Assembly: GCA_000226015.1 (NCBI GenBank)
Contig: JH152867.1
Span: forward strand, 33,726-54,214
DNA length: 20,489 nucleotides
Source of the DNA: Mnemiopsis leidyi
Lineage: Eukaryota; Ctenophora; Tentaculata; Lobata; Bolinopsidae
Reading direction: 5' to 3'
Shown here: positions 1 through 9,185 of the stretch, one piece after another
Position numbering within the stretch: the stretch's first letter is position 1
Layout of the letters: each line of letters starts with the position of its first letter
Made by a program: the position numbers and the translations under genes
Notes under the pieces: model-generated
Seen by the model: only the letters and a program-made list of their open reading frames with translations
What the model was told of the DNA's origin: nothing
Databases searched by the model: none

Positions 1-80
1 AGTACCTAGCCAGTACCTAGTTAGTACCTAGCCAGTACCTAGTCAGTACCTAGCCAGTACCTAGCCAGTACCTAGCCAGT
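1..80. repeat. 11-bp minisatellite (cagtacctagc)
   Basis: About seven copies with t/c variation at the unit edge, in BBS2 intron 13 starting about 44 bp past the exon 13 donor; the array continues beyond the left edge. On the gene strand each unit contains CTAG|GTACTG, resembling a 5' splice site. Confidence 0.9.
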
Positions 81-123
81 GCGGTACCCCTATTAAAGAG
101 ACTAGATGCCTAGTTCAATGTAC

Positions 124-619
124 CTCTTTAAGTTTCTCGATAAACTCAGGGAAGTTAGCGGTGGAGGACATGTTCTCGATGTTGAGTGAAGCTGCTAGGG
201 CTTGTACAATGTCACCCACCAAGTCTATATCTTCACAGTGTATCGTTATAGTTCCTGAGTCAGGGTACACTCGTTACTGCATCTAGCTGACTTGTAAGAC
301 TTGATGATCGGGTTAAGAACACTTCTCACGAGAAGGTCTCTTAAATTTGTTTGCAGAGTTTGACCAACGTCCAACAACAAGGTAGATAAAAAACAACACC
401 GTCAGCTCTCCGCGAATACAGAATTATCTAGAAACGCTTCAACTATTTAAGACTACTTAATAGAAATAAAAGAAAGAGATAATTGGAGAATGAAAAATTC
501 TGGAGAGGAGCTAGTACAACAGGTGTACTGTAAGACCTACCTGGTACCATGTGTAGAAATATAGGACACCCCGTTCTTAGAGCCATCAATCTCAAGTCCA
601 GTTCTGTGTCCGCTGCTAT
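124..619 (-). CDS. BBS2: BBS2 exons 12-13: platform domain start (residues 534-603)
   Basis: Exon 12 (619-541) follows a TTACTTGCAG acceptor and encodes [18 protein letters not shown] then PIFLHMVP, matching the family segment after the GAE domain. It ends with a split glycine codon (G|GA) at a GTAGGT donor. Exon 13 (254-124) continues [20 protein letters not shown] and ends [10 protein letters not shown] at a GTACAT donor, matching the ITI...DIDLAGDIIQS and EELRK region of vertebrate BBS2. The next exon is outside the window. Exon 12 is the least conserved of the set; its phase match on both sides is the main support. Confidence 0.88.
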
Positions 620-3600
620 CTGCAAGTAATTACCTATAGTCTTAGTTTTTCACAGTCCAAGTTAATTTGATGTCAGCTCAAAAGTACAAAATCAACATGA
701 AACTCCATGTTGGCCGACGGCAAAAAGCAAATGTGGATGGTTTATAAAGGCCGGTTTGCTAGTGAAAGATGCCAGGTGAGTGGTAGGTAGATGGTGGTGT
801 CTACTGTCCGGTGTCTCCTGCCGGGAGTCCGCTGTCCGTGGTTACAAAGCAATTGATCACATGGCACTACCGTGTTTTTAAAAGTGCCTCCGCAGGTTGT
901 AAGTTTTTCTTATAAGAGTAAAGGTTAACATATTACCATGAATGTACCCTTTCTTTGAATATGACCCTATATCATAAACGGCTGACAAGCATTTCAGTCA
1001 TAAACATCTTGCGGCTGCAAACATGCTTAAAATACTTTATGCTATGCTTGTCACAGATCCAGTTCACATTATGATATTTATATCTGTTTTTCGTTACGAT
1101 ATGGTGCCAATGTGCGTCAGCACGCATACCCATCAGTTATGAATTGTAATGTGTATTGTGTATATATATATATATTATATAAGGGCTGAGTGCCCACAAT
1201 ATGCAAAATGGAAAGTACTCGCAATCACACAGCCACACAATACACATGCTCACAAGCACACAAGCACAAATGCACACATGTGCACATTGCACACATATAC
1301 ATGTGCACATTGCACACATGTGCACATTGCACAGAACACACGTGCACGTGCTACCAACTCACAGCGCAAACCTCCTCATCCAGCAGGAAGTTCTGGTTGA
1401 TCCACATGACAACCCTGTTTATCCGCTCGTTAACAGGGAAAGAGACGAAGGATCTGGGTTGCTGGGTGTTGGGGGGAGCCTGGACGTAGAGCGTGAACCT
1501 GGGCAGCTGCCGCGACAGTTCAAACACGTGGTACTGGGAACTGTTCTTGTGACTGGGGGAGAGGGAGAGTTTTTAGAGGATTTTCAGGATTTACACTTAG
1601 AAAGTTATATTATTCTACTTAAGTGCGTAAGTGATGCTTACCTAAGTAAATCTTTAAGTTAGTCCTGCTTAACATCAAAGCCATTTGTCGGCTTACGGCG
1701 CGGTCGTCGGACATATGTGAAAATCTTAGTAGTGAAAACGCTTTGAGAAAGACCATTAAAACACTCAATGATACTCGACAAAGTTTTAGCTTGAAAGATT
1801 TTACGAGCAATGAGAACATAAAATCGTGACCAGTATAATGATTCTCAATTATATACGTCGAGTAAGGCACAGATTAAAATGATAAAACTTGATAAAAGGA
1901 TTTTAAAATATTTTTATCAAATACTTCTCAAAATTTACAGTTCACTGCAATCGAAAATGCCAAAACTGTAAAATTCGAAGAGTTGCCAAACACGTGTATT
2001 CATCGCGACTGTGATTATATGGACCGTTAAAATAGATAAGTTAGAATACAAATTTATATAAAATCTTAGACATCGAAGTAAATGTTGTTTATAAAAACTT
2101 AAACTGAATCATAGTGTATAATGTGTTGATATTGATGATGCTTGATGCTTAAGGGGGTAATGCTGTAAGCTTGTTTTGTGTTTGGAAATAAAAGCATTTC
2201 AGAAATTGACCCGCTAAAGTAGTTAAGGATAGTTAATGATGGTTAATATATCAGGGTTCAAACATGATTCCCAGGAGTACTTAAGACGCGCTATTTCTCG
2301 GTTTTGCAAGCCACATACAATACAAGACACTAAAATCTTGAACTTAAGTTATGTGATATTTCAAGCTCTCAAGTCGAAAAAACCTACCCGACGAATGTTT
2401 TGACATGAAGATCGATGGGGACGTCTTTAGGAGGAAATATGGGGACGCTGAGAGCAGAAGTAATGCCATTGGTGGGCGGGTGCACCACGTGACTTTCGCC
2501 GTTAAATATCCCCTCTGCAAATATCATCACCGCCTGAAGGTTATTTACAAGGTGATAAGCTTGAAGCTTGAGAACCTGTATAATTACAGTCTGTCAAGTA
2601 GTTGTAACTTTGTAATAAACTTTGGAACTTTGGAGTGTTTCATCATGTCAGATGTCAAGCTCATGGTCATTACTTCAGTCACCCATGTGAGATTTTATCA
2701 AATTAGTCGAGGATCATGTCGGTTCAGTAGAAGTTTTAGATGCTGTTCTGATCTAAAAAGGAATAATTAGTTTAAAAAATTTGTGTTGATAAACTTGTGT
2801 ATTTATTTCCAAATTGGCATGGTCGTTATTATCCTCCTGAATCTTAACTCAAAATCCTAATCTAAAGGTGACTCTCAAGTGTTTCTGTAAAGTTGCTTGT
2901 CTTGGTAGTAGTAGTATAGCCCTGGCAAGGGCTGGCATCTAAGGGCCTTAAAACGGTATATAACATTTGAAATACAAATTCATTATACCTAAATAGATAA
3001 ATTTATTCAAATTATATGATCCCAAATATTAACCGAAAACTGTCCAGCTTTGTATGGCATTAAAGTGGGAGAAAAATCATATGAGTGGTCAGTGGCAGTT
3101 ATCCTCTAAAAACTGAAGTGGACTCAAAGCAGTTCATTGCGCAGACTTCGTATTTAAGCCCAATTACTAAAGTTGTAGAATTTCTTAATGCAATCACTCT
3201 AGTAAATACGCACGAAATATACGTATACACACAAAATCACAAATAAATAAACATAATACATCACATTTAAGGGTTCGAATTATCTGTACTATTATCTGAA
3301 GAAGATAAGCGTTTATCAACACTTATAACACGCCTGTCCTTGATGTAGTGGTACCTCTCTGGTTCAGATTCAATCCGCCTTTTCATCTCGCTGACCAGCT
3401 TCTGATGTTCTTTTTTCTCCTCGGGAGTTCTGTCTGGTGCAAGATACAGCTTCCTAAAGTACTCCTCCGGTGATTTCTTGAGAAGATTGCTTCTGCTGAG
3501 TACCGATTTGACGTCATCTGAATTAGTCAGTGTTACCCTGATGGGCCGGGCAACAGACTTATCTGACTTCTGAACTCCTATTCTTCTAACTGATACAACC

Positions 3601-6600
3601 TGTGGCCTACTGCTGACAGAATCAACCTGATTGTTTAAATCGAAGAAAACGTCCGTAATAATATCTTCTGGTCTCTTGTCCTCTTTCTCCGCCGCACCAT
3701 GAACGCCGCACCGTTCATTTTGATCCACTGTGCTACGCACCACTTTCTTAATAACGTTTGCTGATGGATTTTGTCCCATGTTTCTTTTCACGATCTCGCT
3801 CCAAGTTTTCATTTCTAATTTGACTGTCGATTTAACTGAATCCAACTGTTTCTGCTGACATTCTATCAAAGCTTTTTGATCAGCCAACTTCTCGCTTTTT
3901 AGTTCATCAATTTTGGCCGCTGCTGACTTACAAATTCTAAGGTTACTGTTCATAAGCTTTAATGCATCATTTACAATTTTTGTTGTTTTGGGTTCTTGTT
4001 CAGTTTGTTAGCTATTACAGTAGGATTCAAGTCCTCCACAGTGCTAACGCTGACCTGTTTGAGAATAGAAGAAATAGCTGAATTCAGATCATCCTCCATT
4101 TTGTTGAGAGCGCTGATTGAAAAGTCCATTTCCATGCCGGTGTAAAACAAGTTACACCGCTTAATGCTGTAATACAAATCGCTGATATCTTACAACTGAT
4201 AAGAGAGCGATAAAAACGCTGCGAAAAGCAAATCGTTTAACTGCAAAGTTGCTTGTCTTAAATAAGAAATACGTAATATTCATTGGGATGATAAAAGGTT
4301 ACAGGAAGTGCATTGCAAACAAATTATAAAGGGTAGTCAGAAGATTGACAATATAATACTGTGATGATAGAGGTCAGAAGGGAAACACATAGATCTGATG
4401 ATAACTTGAAATCAAGTGACATCTGACAACCCTATAAAATGAAATTCAACAACACGGGATAATTACATATTTAAAGCCTCAATAAATTTGTTGTATCTGT
4501 ACATTGTATTTGTATCATTACAGTTTCAAACAATATGTAACATTCATCTTGTCTGTAGCATTTTAAGCTTTTTAGTGTGAGCATACAAGACTGGTTAGTC
4601 TTCGGGAACCTATTTCAAATTTTATTCCATCTAGATTATTCCAGGTTTCTATAAAGTATCTTACCTAAAATTAATTGATGTATAATTACTTTTATAAATA
4701 TTTTTGTAAATGGTCATTAGAACCACCGGCACCGTCTGTCAACCAAAATCAAATGTCAATACGAGATACTGTGAAGAAATGTAGTAATTGGAACCATTAC
4801 CGATTTCTAAAACCTTTCCAACATTCTAAATTGATTTTAAAAAGGCAATTCACAATTTGAGACTGGTTTTCAAAGTTCATCTAAGCAGTTTAAACACATA
4901 TCGTTGTAAGGTCAGGAACCCCGATAGATAAGCTACGACGAGATAAAGACATGCCCGACACGCACCTTGATGACAGTACTGTTAGTTGTATTGATCAGCA
5001 GCTGGACGTGGGATGGCATACTTTCTGTCTCGGTGGTTACTTGTAGGGAGGTTTGGAGCTGGGTGTTAGCGGGGATTATCCCCATGTGCTGTCCGTCCAC
5101 ATCTGTTGTTGCACTCAACTTCAACCCTCCCACCTGGGAATAAGAGAATATTTAAAATGTCTTTACTTAGAATTCCGTTATTCACTTGTAGTACGGAGTT
5201 GAACCAATTCAAAACAACTCATTATCATCTCAAAAATAGTCGGAATCTTATGGTAGAAACTGTTGTTAATAGCATTAACAGATCAACTATAAAAGTATAA
5301 ACATTCAATATAACACAGACCTCCTTCCCTGCCTTTGTGTTTTCACTATAATTCTTTAGCTCTAAAAGAAGATTGTTTTTCCTTTGAGACAGCTCCCTTA
5401 TTAAATCTTGCTCTTGATCATTGTCCATGAGGTTATGCGAGGTATCTTTATTTGCAGGAGAGTAACCTCGTACCTGAACAGACACATTATTACCGGGGAG
5501 GAACTAACACTTTAAAGTTGTTATTTGATCGGACAAGCTACTTTTGTAAAATAGTTGACCTGAAAATTGTCCTCCCTCTGACTTTTAAAACATTCTATTG
5601 GTATGTACCTACCATCTTATAGAATAATGTCACAAAAACAAGAAACACATGGTAAAACACACGACAGCACGTAAAATATGACATGTCATGGTCATGTAAC
5701 ATCTGGCAACCCTATAAAATGAAATTCAACAACACGTGACAATATACCTACCTCTCCGTCGACACTGCACGTGATGAGCTGCTTGGTGCCATCTCGTCTG
5801 TAATCTCCTTCCACGATACCCGCCACGGCGGAGGCGAAATTGTCTTTAAATACTACCTGCCAATAATTAATTGTACAAATTGTCTTTAAATACTACCTGC
5901 CAAGAAGCAAATCGGTATAATTACTTACAAGTTATAAACTTCCTCACTCTAAAAGTCCTCAGGGAGGGGTCCTGTCAGCTATAATGTTAGTCATTCTTCC
6001 CCTTAAGTCGGAGTTTCTTTCTACTTAGATATTAAATCTTTCAGTTTCTTACACAGCTGGACCCACAGGAATGATTCCTGTTACAGTCTCAAATCTCACT
6101 GCGTTAAACTCTTTAAACTAGGCTTGAAAAGCCCAAATCCATCCTCCCTGTCCCGAATCTAACCTCCCTGTCCCGAATCTAACCTCCCTGTCCCGAATCT
6201 AACCTCCCCGTTGTGACTGCTCCTGGCATCAAGTTTCCCGCTACTCCACCCTGTGATAAGCTCATCCACACCGTCGCCGTTCAGATCGTAAGAAAAGATG
6301 GAGACTGCCTGGTTTTTGGACTTGATACGCCAAAACCGGTTGTTCCGGTCGTACACCCCGACTGTACCGTTAGCTAGAGCGTACCTGTTGTGAGGGTGTA
6401 GTGAGCTCCTGCTTGTTGTACGGGATAATATTCTACTATCAATGTAATATCCTCATATTATTTACATGAAATTAGAGTGTTCCCGGATAATATTGCACAT
6501 CAACCAGCTTTTGATCAAGTGACCAGATCGTATTGGCACGATTGCAGAGCAACTCATTCATTATATTACTAATTAATTATTTGTAGTTCATGCTCCATGT

Positions 6601-9120
6601 GTAGGCTTAACCAGTACAGAATCGTTAAGTTCAAAAACACAGGAATCTTAAATTTGATATTTCGAAATGCTGTTTCGCAACACAATGTAAGCGAAAATGA
6701 ACGATTGTATAAATTGGAACTGTTGTAAAGGTTGGTGACATGATATGAAGAACTCTGACAACTATATTAAAACCAGGAACATACCCAAACTTGCTTCCGT
6801 TCATAGCAGCCAAACAAGTGACGCTCTCCGTCTCCGTGATCTCAGCTATCATCTCGTCCGAATGGAAGACTCTTATCTCGTAGTCCTCGGAGCCGACCAC
6901 CAGCTCGTTCACGTTGTCCTGGTTGTAGTCGAGGAGAGCTAGAGAACACACGTTGTCTCCCGTAACTGTCCAGAACTTGTCCTCACCGTCCTCGGCAAAT
7001 CCTGTAATTTGTTTTATATAGGTAATGTAGCATCTACAGCAGCATCTACAGCAGCATCTACAACAGCATCTACGGCAGCATCTACAGCAGTATCTACAAC
7101 AGCATCTACAGCAGCATCTACTAAGCCAGGGCTGATTGAAGAATGTATTTTTCAAAAGTATGGCAAAAATACGCTACGTATCGTAACAACCTAATTGTTT
7201 GACTTTCTGAAATCGAATTTTCGATAGTAGGTAATCAACGTACATATTTTCAATATATATGAACGATTTTTCTTTTCTTTTTAAATGTGCGTTACTCTGA
7301 GATCAAATACACCACACTTAAACAAACATGTACAGAGCCACAGTTGATAGCTGTAAAGCAGTAAAGATGTTTCCAAATCATATAATACTCCAGATCGAAT
7401 AGGTTTCAGAGAAACGGTGACGACTGCGCCGTGATCAGACTAGTTAACCACCAAAACCTGATTTTCATTTAAACAAACATTTCCAGAATCTCTCAAAATT
7501 ACCAGAAATTGAGCAGTTTCCCCCGGCAAACACAAGAGGGACGTTACAATCTGCTATGTAACCGTGAGCTATCGTGTTAACCCCATCCGGACACTCCCTA
7601 AAGGTAGTGACATGTAAAGGATAGAGAAACGTAAAACATCATCTTTAAGTGCTTTCTTAAAGCGAATATTCATGATATCAGTTAGAGTATTGTAAGAGCA
7701 ATGATAGAGTATTATATGATAAATATTATAAATATTATATTATAAATATTATATCATTATATTTAAATTCAGTTATATTTAAGAATAGCGATCTGGTGCG
7801 ACGGTTTTGTTGTTGAAATATCACAACCTAAAGTTAACGAGCTGTCAATTTGTTTGAGGCGTAACAATTAGCGAGTTATCAAGTTATTAGAGACGTAACA
7901 GTTAACGACATTTCTGAATTCAGTTTTAACTTTGACCAAGGCTTCTATGGCTTATTACGAGATCTTAGTTTGGCTTAAACGGTCGCGGTCGCGGTGTCTG
8001 GAAGGAAATTATACAGCGTATTCCAATCTCTCAATCTGCAAGTTCTTGATTAATCTCACTGTCTAGACAACGTTACCTACCTCAACTATGTGATAGTTAC
8101 ATATTACGTAAATTATTTAAAGTCATCTGATTTAATTAGTTCATTAGAACACTTTCTACAGGTCCCGGTTGGAACAAAACGATTTTGGTAAAATGATATT
8201 TGAGGGAAAAAACACACCTGTAAAAAAGATCAGAGTTGTTATGAACGTCGTACGCAAGGAAGTGAGTCTGTGAACCAACAAAGAGGACATCCTTAGTATC
8301 TGCTCCCAAACATCCAGCACCCATTGCAGAAATCTGAATATATTTGGATATTTAAATTTGACGTCAAAAACGTCCAGCATATTTTAACAGCTCTGCAGAT
8401 AACCTGTAAACAGCCAGCTACCTGCCCACCTACATAGTATGTACCTATAACCTTTAACATAGTCCTAGAGGAGTGCGCTTAGGGCATTTGCCTATGCAAT
8501 ATTCTTCGGTCGACTCTGCCGAATGATCGGGAAATCGTAATTGAGGGTTAAATGAAGAGTGTCTCCGATAAAAGATCTAGAATCTTTCATGTGCCCCTTC
8601 ACCAATACAAATACTTTCACTTAAACCTTGTAATTTTAAAGTTTTAAGTATTTGAAGGTATTTTCTTGCCAACGCAGCAATGATCTTGAATACCAGTCCT
8701 TCATAAAAACGAAAACAAAACAAGGGAAGACAGACCTGTTGTCCAATGTTAAGATAGTACAGGTCAGGAACAAGATCCTCGGAAGTAACCAGCCTGCTCA
8801 TGCTTGTAGCACTCTGGCTCATCTGACTCCCGCTAAACGGGTTGTGGATAAATACCTGTAGTATTTTGAACTGTTTTAGAAATGTGCCAAACTTTCGTCT
8901 CTCCATTTGAATAGGTCCCTTTAACCTTTTTAAATACTTTTTAAAATTGTATCAAAAATTGTTTTAACATTCAATAATACAAGAGATTATATCAAATCTT
9001 TACCTTTCCCGCTGCAGTAGCGCAAGCCAAGTTCGGGTTTACTCCATCAAACTTCCCTATAGTTACCCTCCGTGGCAGAATCTTCTGCTTTAGTTTCAGA
9101 GTAAAGAGTGGAGCCAGCAT
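124..9120 (-). CDS. BBS2: Bardet-Biedl syndrome 2 protein (BBSome subunit), 13 coding exons, 3' end outside window
   Basis: BBS2 is a core subunit of the BBSome, the coat-like complex that moves membrane proteins into and out of cilia. Coding exons in transcript order: 9120-9004, 8855-8736, 8333-8218, 7597-7503, 7001-6785, 6384-6204, 5856-5752, 5473-5321, 5133-4966, 2533-2388, 1552-1372, 619-541, 254-124. They sum to 1809 nt (603 codons) with consistent phases and GT-AG introns throughout. The vertebrate protein is about 720 residues, so roughly the last 120 (end of platform and C-terminal helices) lie beyond position 1. The start ATG at 9120 gives [13 protein letters not shown], matching the family N-terminus; the nearest in-frame upstream stop is a TAA at about 9169-9171. 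Diagnostic blocks include [97 protein letters not shown] and [13 protein letters not shown]. Intron 9 holds a LINE-like insertion. Family identity is very secure; exact splice choices are inferred. Confidence 0.96.
1155..1353. repeat. TA run and CA/TG-rich repeat region
   Basis: A (TA)n tract at about 1158-1180 is followed by alternating purine-pyrimidine sequence with a 17-bp motif acacatgtgcacattgc at 1274-1290 and 1314-1330 and a related longer copy between. It lies in BBS2 intron 11, ending about 18 bp from the exon 11 donor. Such CA/TG alternation can adopt left-handed DNA. Open frames here are low-complexity artefacts. Confidence 0.8.
1372..5473 (-). CDS. BBS2: BBS2 exons 8-11: coiled coil and GAE-like domain (residues 318-533)
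   Basis: Exon 8 (5473-5321, residues 318-368) encodes the linker and heptad-like helix containing [19 protein letters not shown], which corresponds to the family coiled coil. Exon 9 (5133-4966, to 424) begins the gamma-adaptin-ear-like domain with [13 protein letters not shown]. Exon 10 (2533-2388, to 473) reads [19 protein letters not shown] and [16 protein letters not shown]. Exon 11 (1552-1372, to 533) reads [18 protein letters not shown] and [15 protein letters not shown]. The exon 10/11 junction completes a glycine codon (GG|T). Intron 9 is the longest in the gene (4965-2534) because of the retro-insertion; intron 11 starts in a CA/TG-rich tract. Donors of exon 8 (GTCTGT) and exon 11 (GTTTGC) are weak matches to consensus but are supported by phase and alignment. 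Confidence 0.93.
2885..2903. repeat. Target-site duplication, 3' side of element
   Basis: ctgtaaagttgcttgtctt here matches 18 of 19 bases with 4241-4259 (t versus c at the fourth base). It abuts the TAC-repeat tail of the insertion, as expected for a LINE target-site duplication. Confidence 0.85.
2918..2933 (-). other. 3'-end hairpin of the LINE-like element
   Basis: AGCCCT-TGCC-AGGGCT in element orientation forms a 6-bp stem with a 4-nt loop, directly followed by TATACTACTACTACC at the element end. Short 3' hairpins followed by microsatellite-like tails are known in CR1/L2-type LINEs, where the reverse transcriptase recognises the 3' end. Role here is inferred. Confidence 0.5.
3267..3953 (-). 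CDS. LINE ORF1-like protein, main frame (228 codons from first Met)
   Basis: The frame is open from about 4008 down to the stop at 3267; the Met at 3953 is merely the first ATG. The N-terminal third is lysine/glutamate-rich and helical ([16 protein letters not shown]), suggesting a coiled coil. The middle has [20 protein letters not shown] followed by [19 protein letters not shown], like the strand-helix pattern of an RNA-binding (RRM-like) fold. Then come [17 protein letters not shown] and [14 protein letters not shown], motifs I associate with ORF1-type proteins of invertebrate non-LTR elements. The expected role is RNA binding or chaperoning of the element transcript. No zinc knuckle is visible. 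It is a long intact frame in an AT-rich intron. Identification is by pattern memory. Confidence 0.6.
   Translation of the reverse strand: MNSNLRICKSAAAKIDELKSEKLADQKALIECQQKQLDSVKSTVKLEMKTWSEIVKRNMGQNPSANVIKKVVRSTVDQNERCGVHGAAEKEDKRPEDIITDVFFDLNNQVDSVSSRPQVVSVRRIGVQKSDKSVARPIRVTLTNSDDVKSVLSRSNLLKKSPEEYFRKLYLAPDRTPEEKKEHQKLVSEMKRRIESEPERYHYIKDRRVISVDKRLSSSDNSTDNSNP
3971..4177 (-). CDS. N-terminal frame of LINE ORF1-like protein
   Basis: This frame runs from an ATG at 4177 (a second in-frame ATG heads [20 protein letters not shown]) and stops at 3971-3973. The segment after that second Met has helical, charged composition and reads straight towards the main ORF1 frame; the two frames overlap at about 4010-3973. 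Within the overlap lies C CCA AAA (3992-3986), in the register of a -1 ribosomal slippery site, and slipping there would enter the downstream frame. A simple one-base indel in a dead copy explains the same picture. No specific domain is recognised. Confidence 0.45.
   Translation of the reverse strand: MYYSIKRCNLFYTGMEMDFSISALNKMEDDLNSAISSILKQVSVSTVEDLNPTVIANKLNKNPKQQKL
4241..4259. repeat. Target-site duplication, 5' side of element
   Basis: ctgcaaagttgcttgtctt is the partner of 2885-2903 and abuts the 5' end of the element. The single mismatch indicates modest age. Confidence 0.85.
4419..4456. repeat. Dispersed 38-bp repeat, copy 1 (BBS2 intron 9)
   Basis: This 38-bp block beginning ACATCTGACAACCCTATAAA and ending CAACAACACG recurs at 5699-5736 with a single substitution. 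It lies outside the LINE-like insertion. Weaker similarity extends a few bases on each side. Confidence 0.85.
5699..5736. repeat. Dispersed 38-bp repeat, copy 2 (BBS2 intron 7)
   Basis: Same orientation as copy 1, one mismatch (g for a at the eighth base). It ends about 15 bp from the exon 7 donor. Probably the conserved core or end of a short interspersed element; family not recognised. Confidence 0.85.
5752..9120 (-). CDS. BBS2: BBS2 exons 1-7: N-terminal beta-propeller (residues 1-317)
   Basis: These exons encode the N-terminal WD40-like beta-propeller, known in the family as the first domain and a contact surface for other BBSome subunits. Exon 1 (9120-9004) is residues 1-39, exon 2 (8855-8736) 40-79, exon 3 (8333-8218) to 118, exon 4 (7597-7503) to 150, exon 5 (7001-6785) to 222, exon 6 (6384-6204) to 282 and exon 7 (5856-5752) to 317. 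Two blades are easily seen: [16 protein letters not shown] with [17 protein letters not shown], and [17 protein letters not shown] with [11 protein letters not shown], an FG-GAP-like D-x-N-x-D loop. Exon 7 reads [20 protein letters not shown] and ends CSVDGE. The donor of exon 6 and the acceptor of exon 7 are each locally duplicated (separate entries). Exon 5 is preceded by a 12-bp minisatellite. Confidence 0.94.
5837..5903 (-). repeat. Duplicated 3' splice site of BBS2 exon 7
   Basis: A perfect 27-bp block occurs at 5837-5863 and 5877-5903, offset 40 bp. On the gene strand it contains TTGGCAG|GTAGTATTTAAAG, the exon 7 acceptor plus the first exon bases. The copy nearer exon 7 (start 5856) preserves frame. 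Use of the copy at 5896 would add 40 nt and reach a TAA after nine new codons. Confidence 0.88.
6142..6206 (-). repeat. 20-bp tandem repeat multiplying the BBS2 exon 6 donor
   Basis: On the gene strand the unit GTTAGATTCGGGACAGGGAG is repeated three times directly after the end of exon 6. Each unit regenerates GAG|GTTAGA, giving possible exon ends at 6204, 6184 and 6164. Only 6204 keeps frame with exon 7; the others add 20 or 40 nt. Confidence 0.88.
7031..7123. repeat. 12-bp minisatellite (catctacagcag) near BBS2 exon 5 acceptor
   Basis: Seven full 12-bp units with scattered substitutions and a partial eighth lie in intron 4, ending about 30 bp upstream of the exon 5 acceptor at 7001. Because the unit is a multiple of three, all frames stay open and translate to low-complexity Ser-Thr-Ala or Cys-Arg strings; these are not genes. 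Confidence 0.92.
7833..7911. repeat. Degenerate 34-bp tandem repeat in BBS2 intron 3
   Basis: Two diverged 34-bp units (7833-7866 and 7867-7900), both ending in G-A-(G)-CGTAACA and starting GTTAACGAG or ATTAGCGAG, are followed by a partial third. No function seen. Confidence 0.55.
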
Positions 9121-9185
9121 TTCGGGATGCGATATCTGATGTAAGAGTAACGCCTGACGTGATCCTGATTACGTAACAAGGAAGA
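9121..9185 (-). promoter_or_regulatory. Probable 5' UTR / proximal promoter of BBS2
   Basis: Just upstream of the BBS2 ATG lie a CRE-like TGACGTGA at about 9155 and a bZIP-like ATTACGTAA near 9169 (plus-strand reading). No TATA box is obvious at a fixed distance. I saw no clear RFX X-box (GTNRCC-N0-3-RGYAAC), which many ciliary genes carry. The transcription start cannot be placed. Motif matches this short arise by chance, so the regulatory role is inferred from position only. Confidence 0.3.

Larger units (their letters stand above)
2904..4240 (-). mobile_element. LINE-like insertion with ORF1 only, inside BBS2 intron 9
   Basis: A 1.34-kb insertion lies in the same sense as BBS2, bounded by a 19-bp direct repeat (2885-2903 and 4241-4259, one mismatch) typical of a target-site duplication from target-primed reverse transcription. 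In element orientation it has a short 5' leader, an ORF1-like coding region (4177 down to 3267, with a frame change), about 330 bp of AT-rich sequence, then a 6-bp-stem hairpin (2933-2918) and a TACTACTAC tail at the left edge. No reverse transcriptase or endonuclease coding is seen. The architecture resembles half-LINE elements that keep ORF1 and 3' end but lack ORF2. A processed copy of a cellular gene is the alternative. Confidence 0.75.

Noticed and set aside
1201-1662. Plus-strand 153-codon open frame
   Set aside because: Its first part is CA-repeat low complexity and the rest is antisense to BBS2 exon 11.
2405-2770. Plus-strand 121-codon open frame
   Set aside because: It is antisense to BBS2 exon 10, whose minus-strand translation is clearly conserved.
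6142-6206. CRISPR-like or other regularly spaced array
   Set aside because: This and the other arrays are direct tandem minisatellites without unique spacers, in a eukaryotic intron context.
7009-7194. Ser-Thr-Ala repeat protein on the plus strand
   Set aside because: Artefact of a 12-bp intronic minisatellite, which keeps all frames open.
8460-8540. tRNA- or SINE-like stretch (gtgcgcttagggcatttgcc)
   Set aside because: It suggests a tRNA-derived A box but no matching B box or cloverleaf could be drawn; it lies in BBS2 intron 2.
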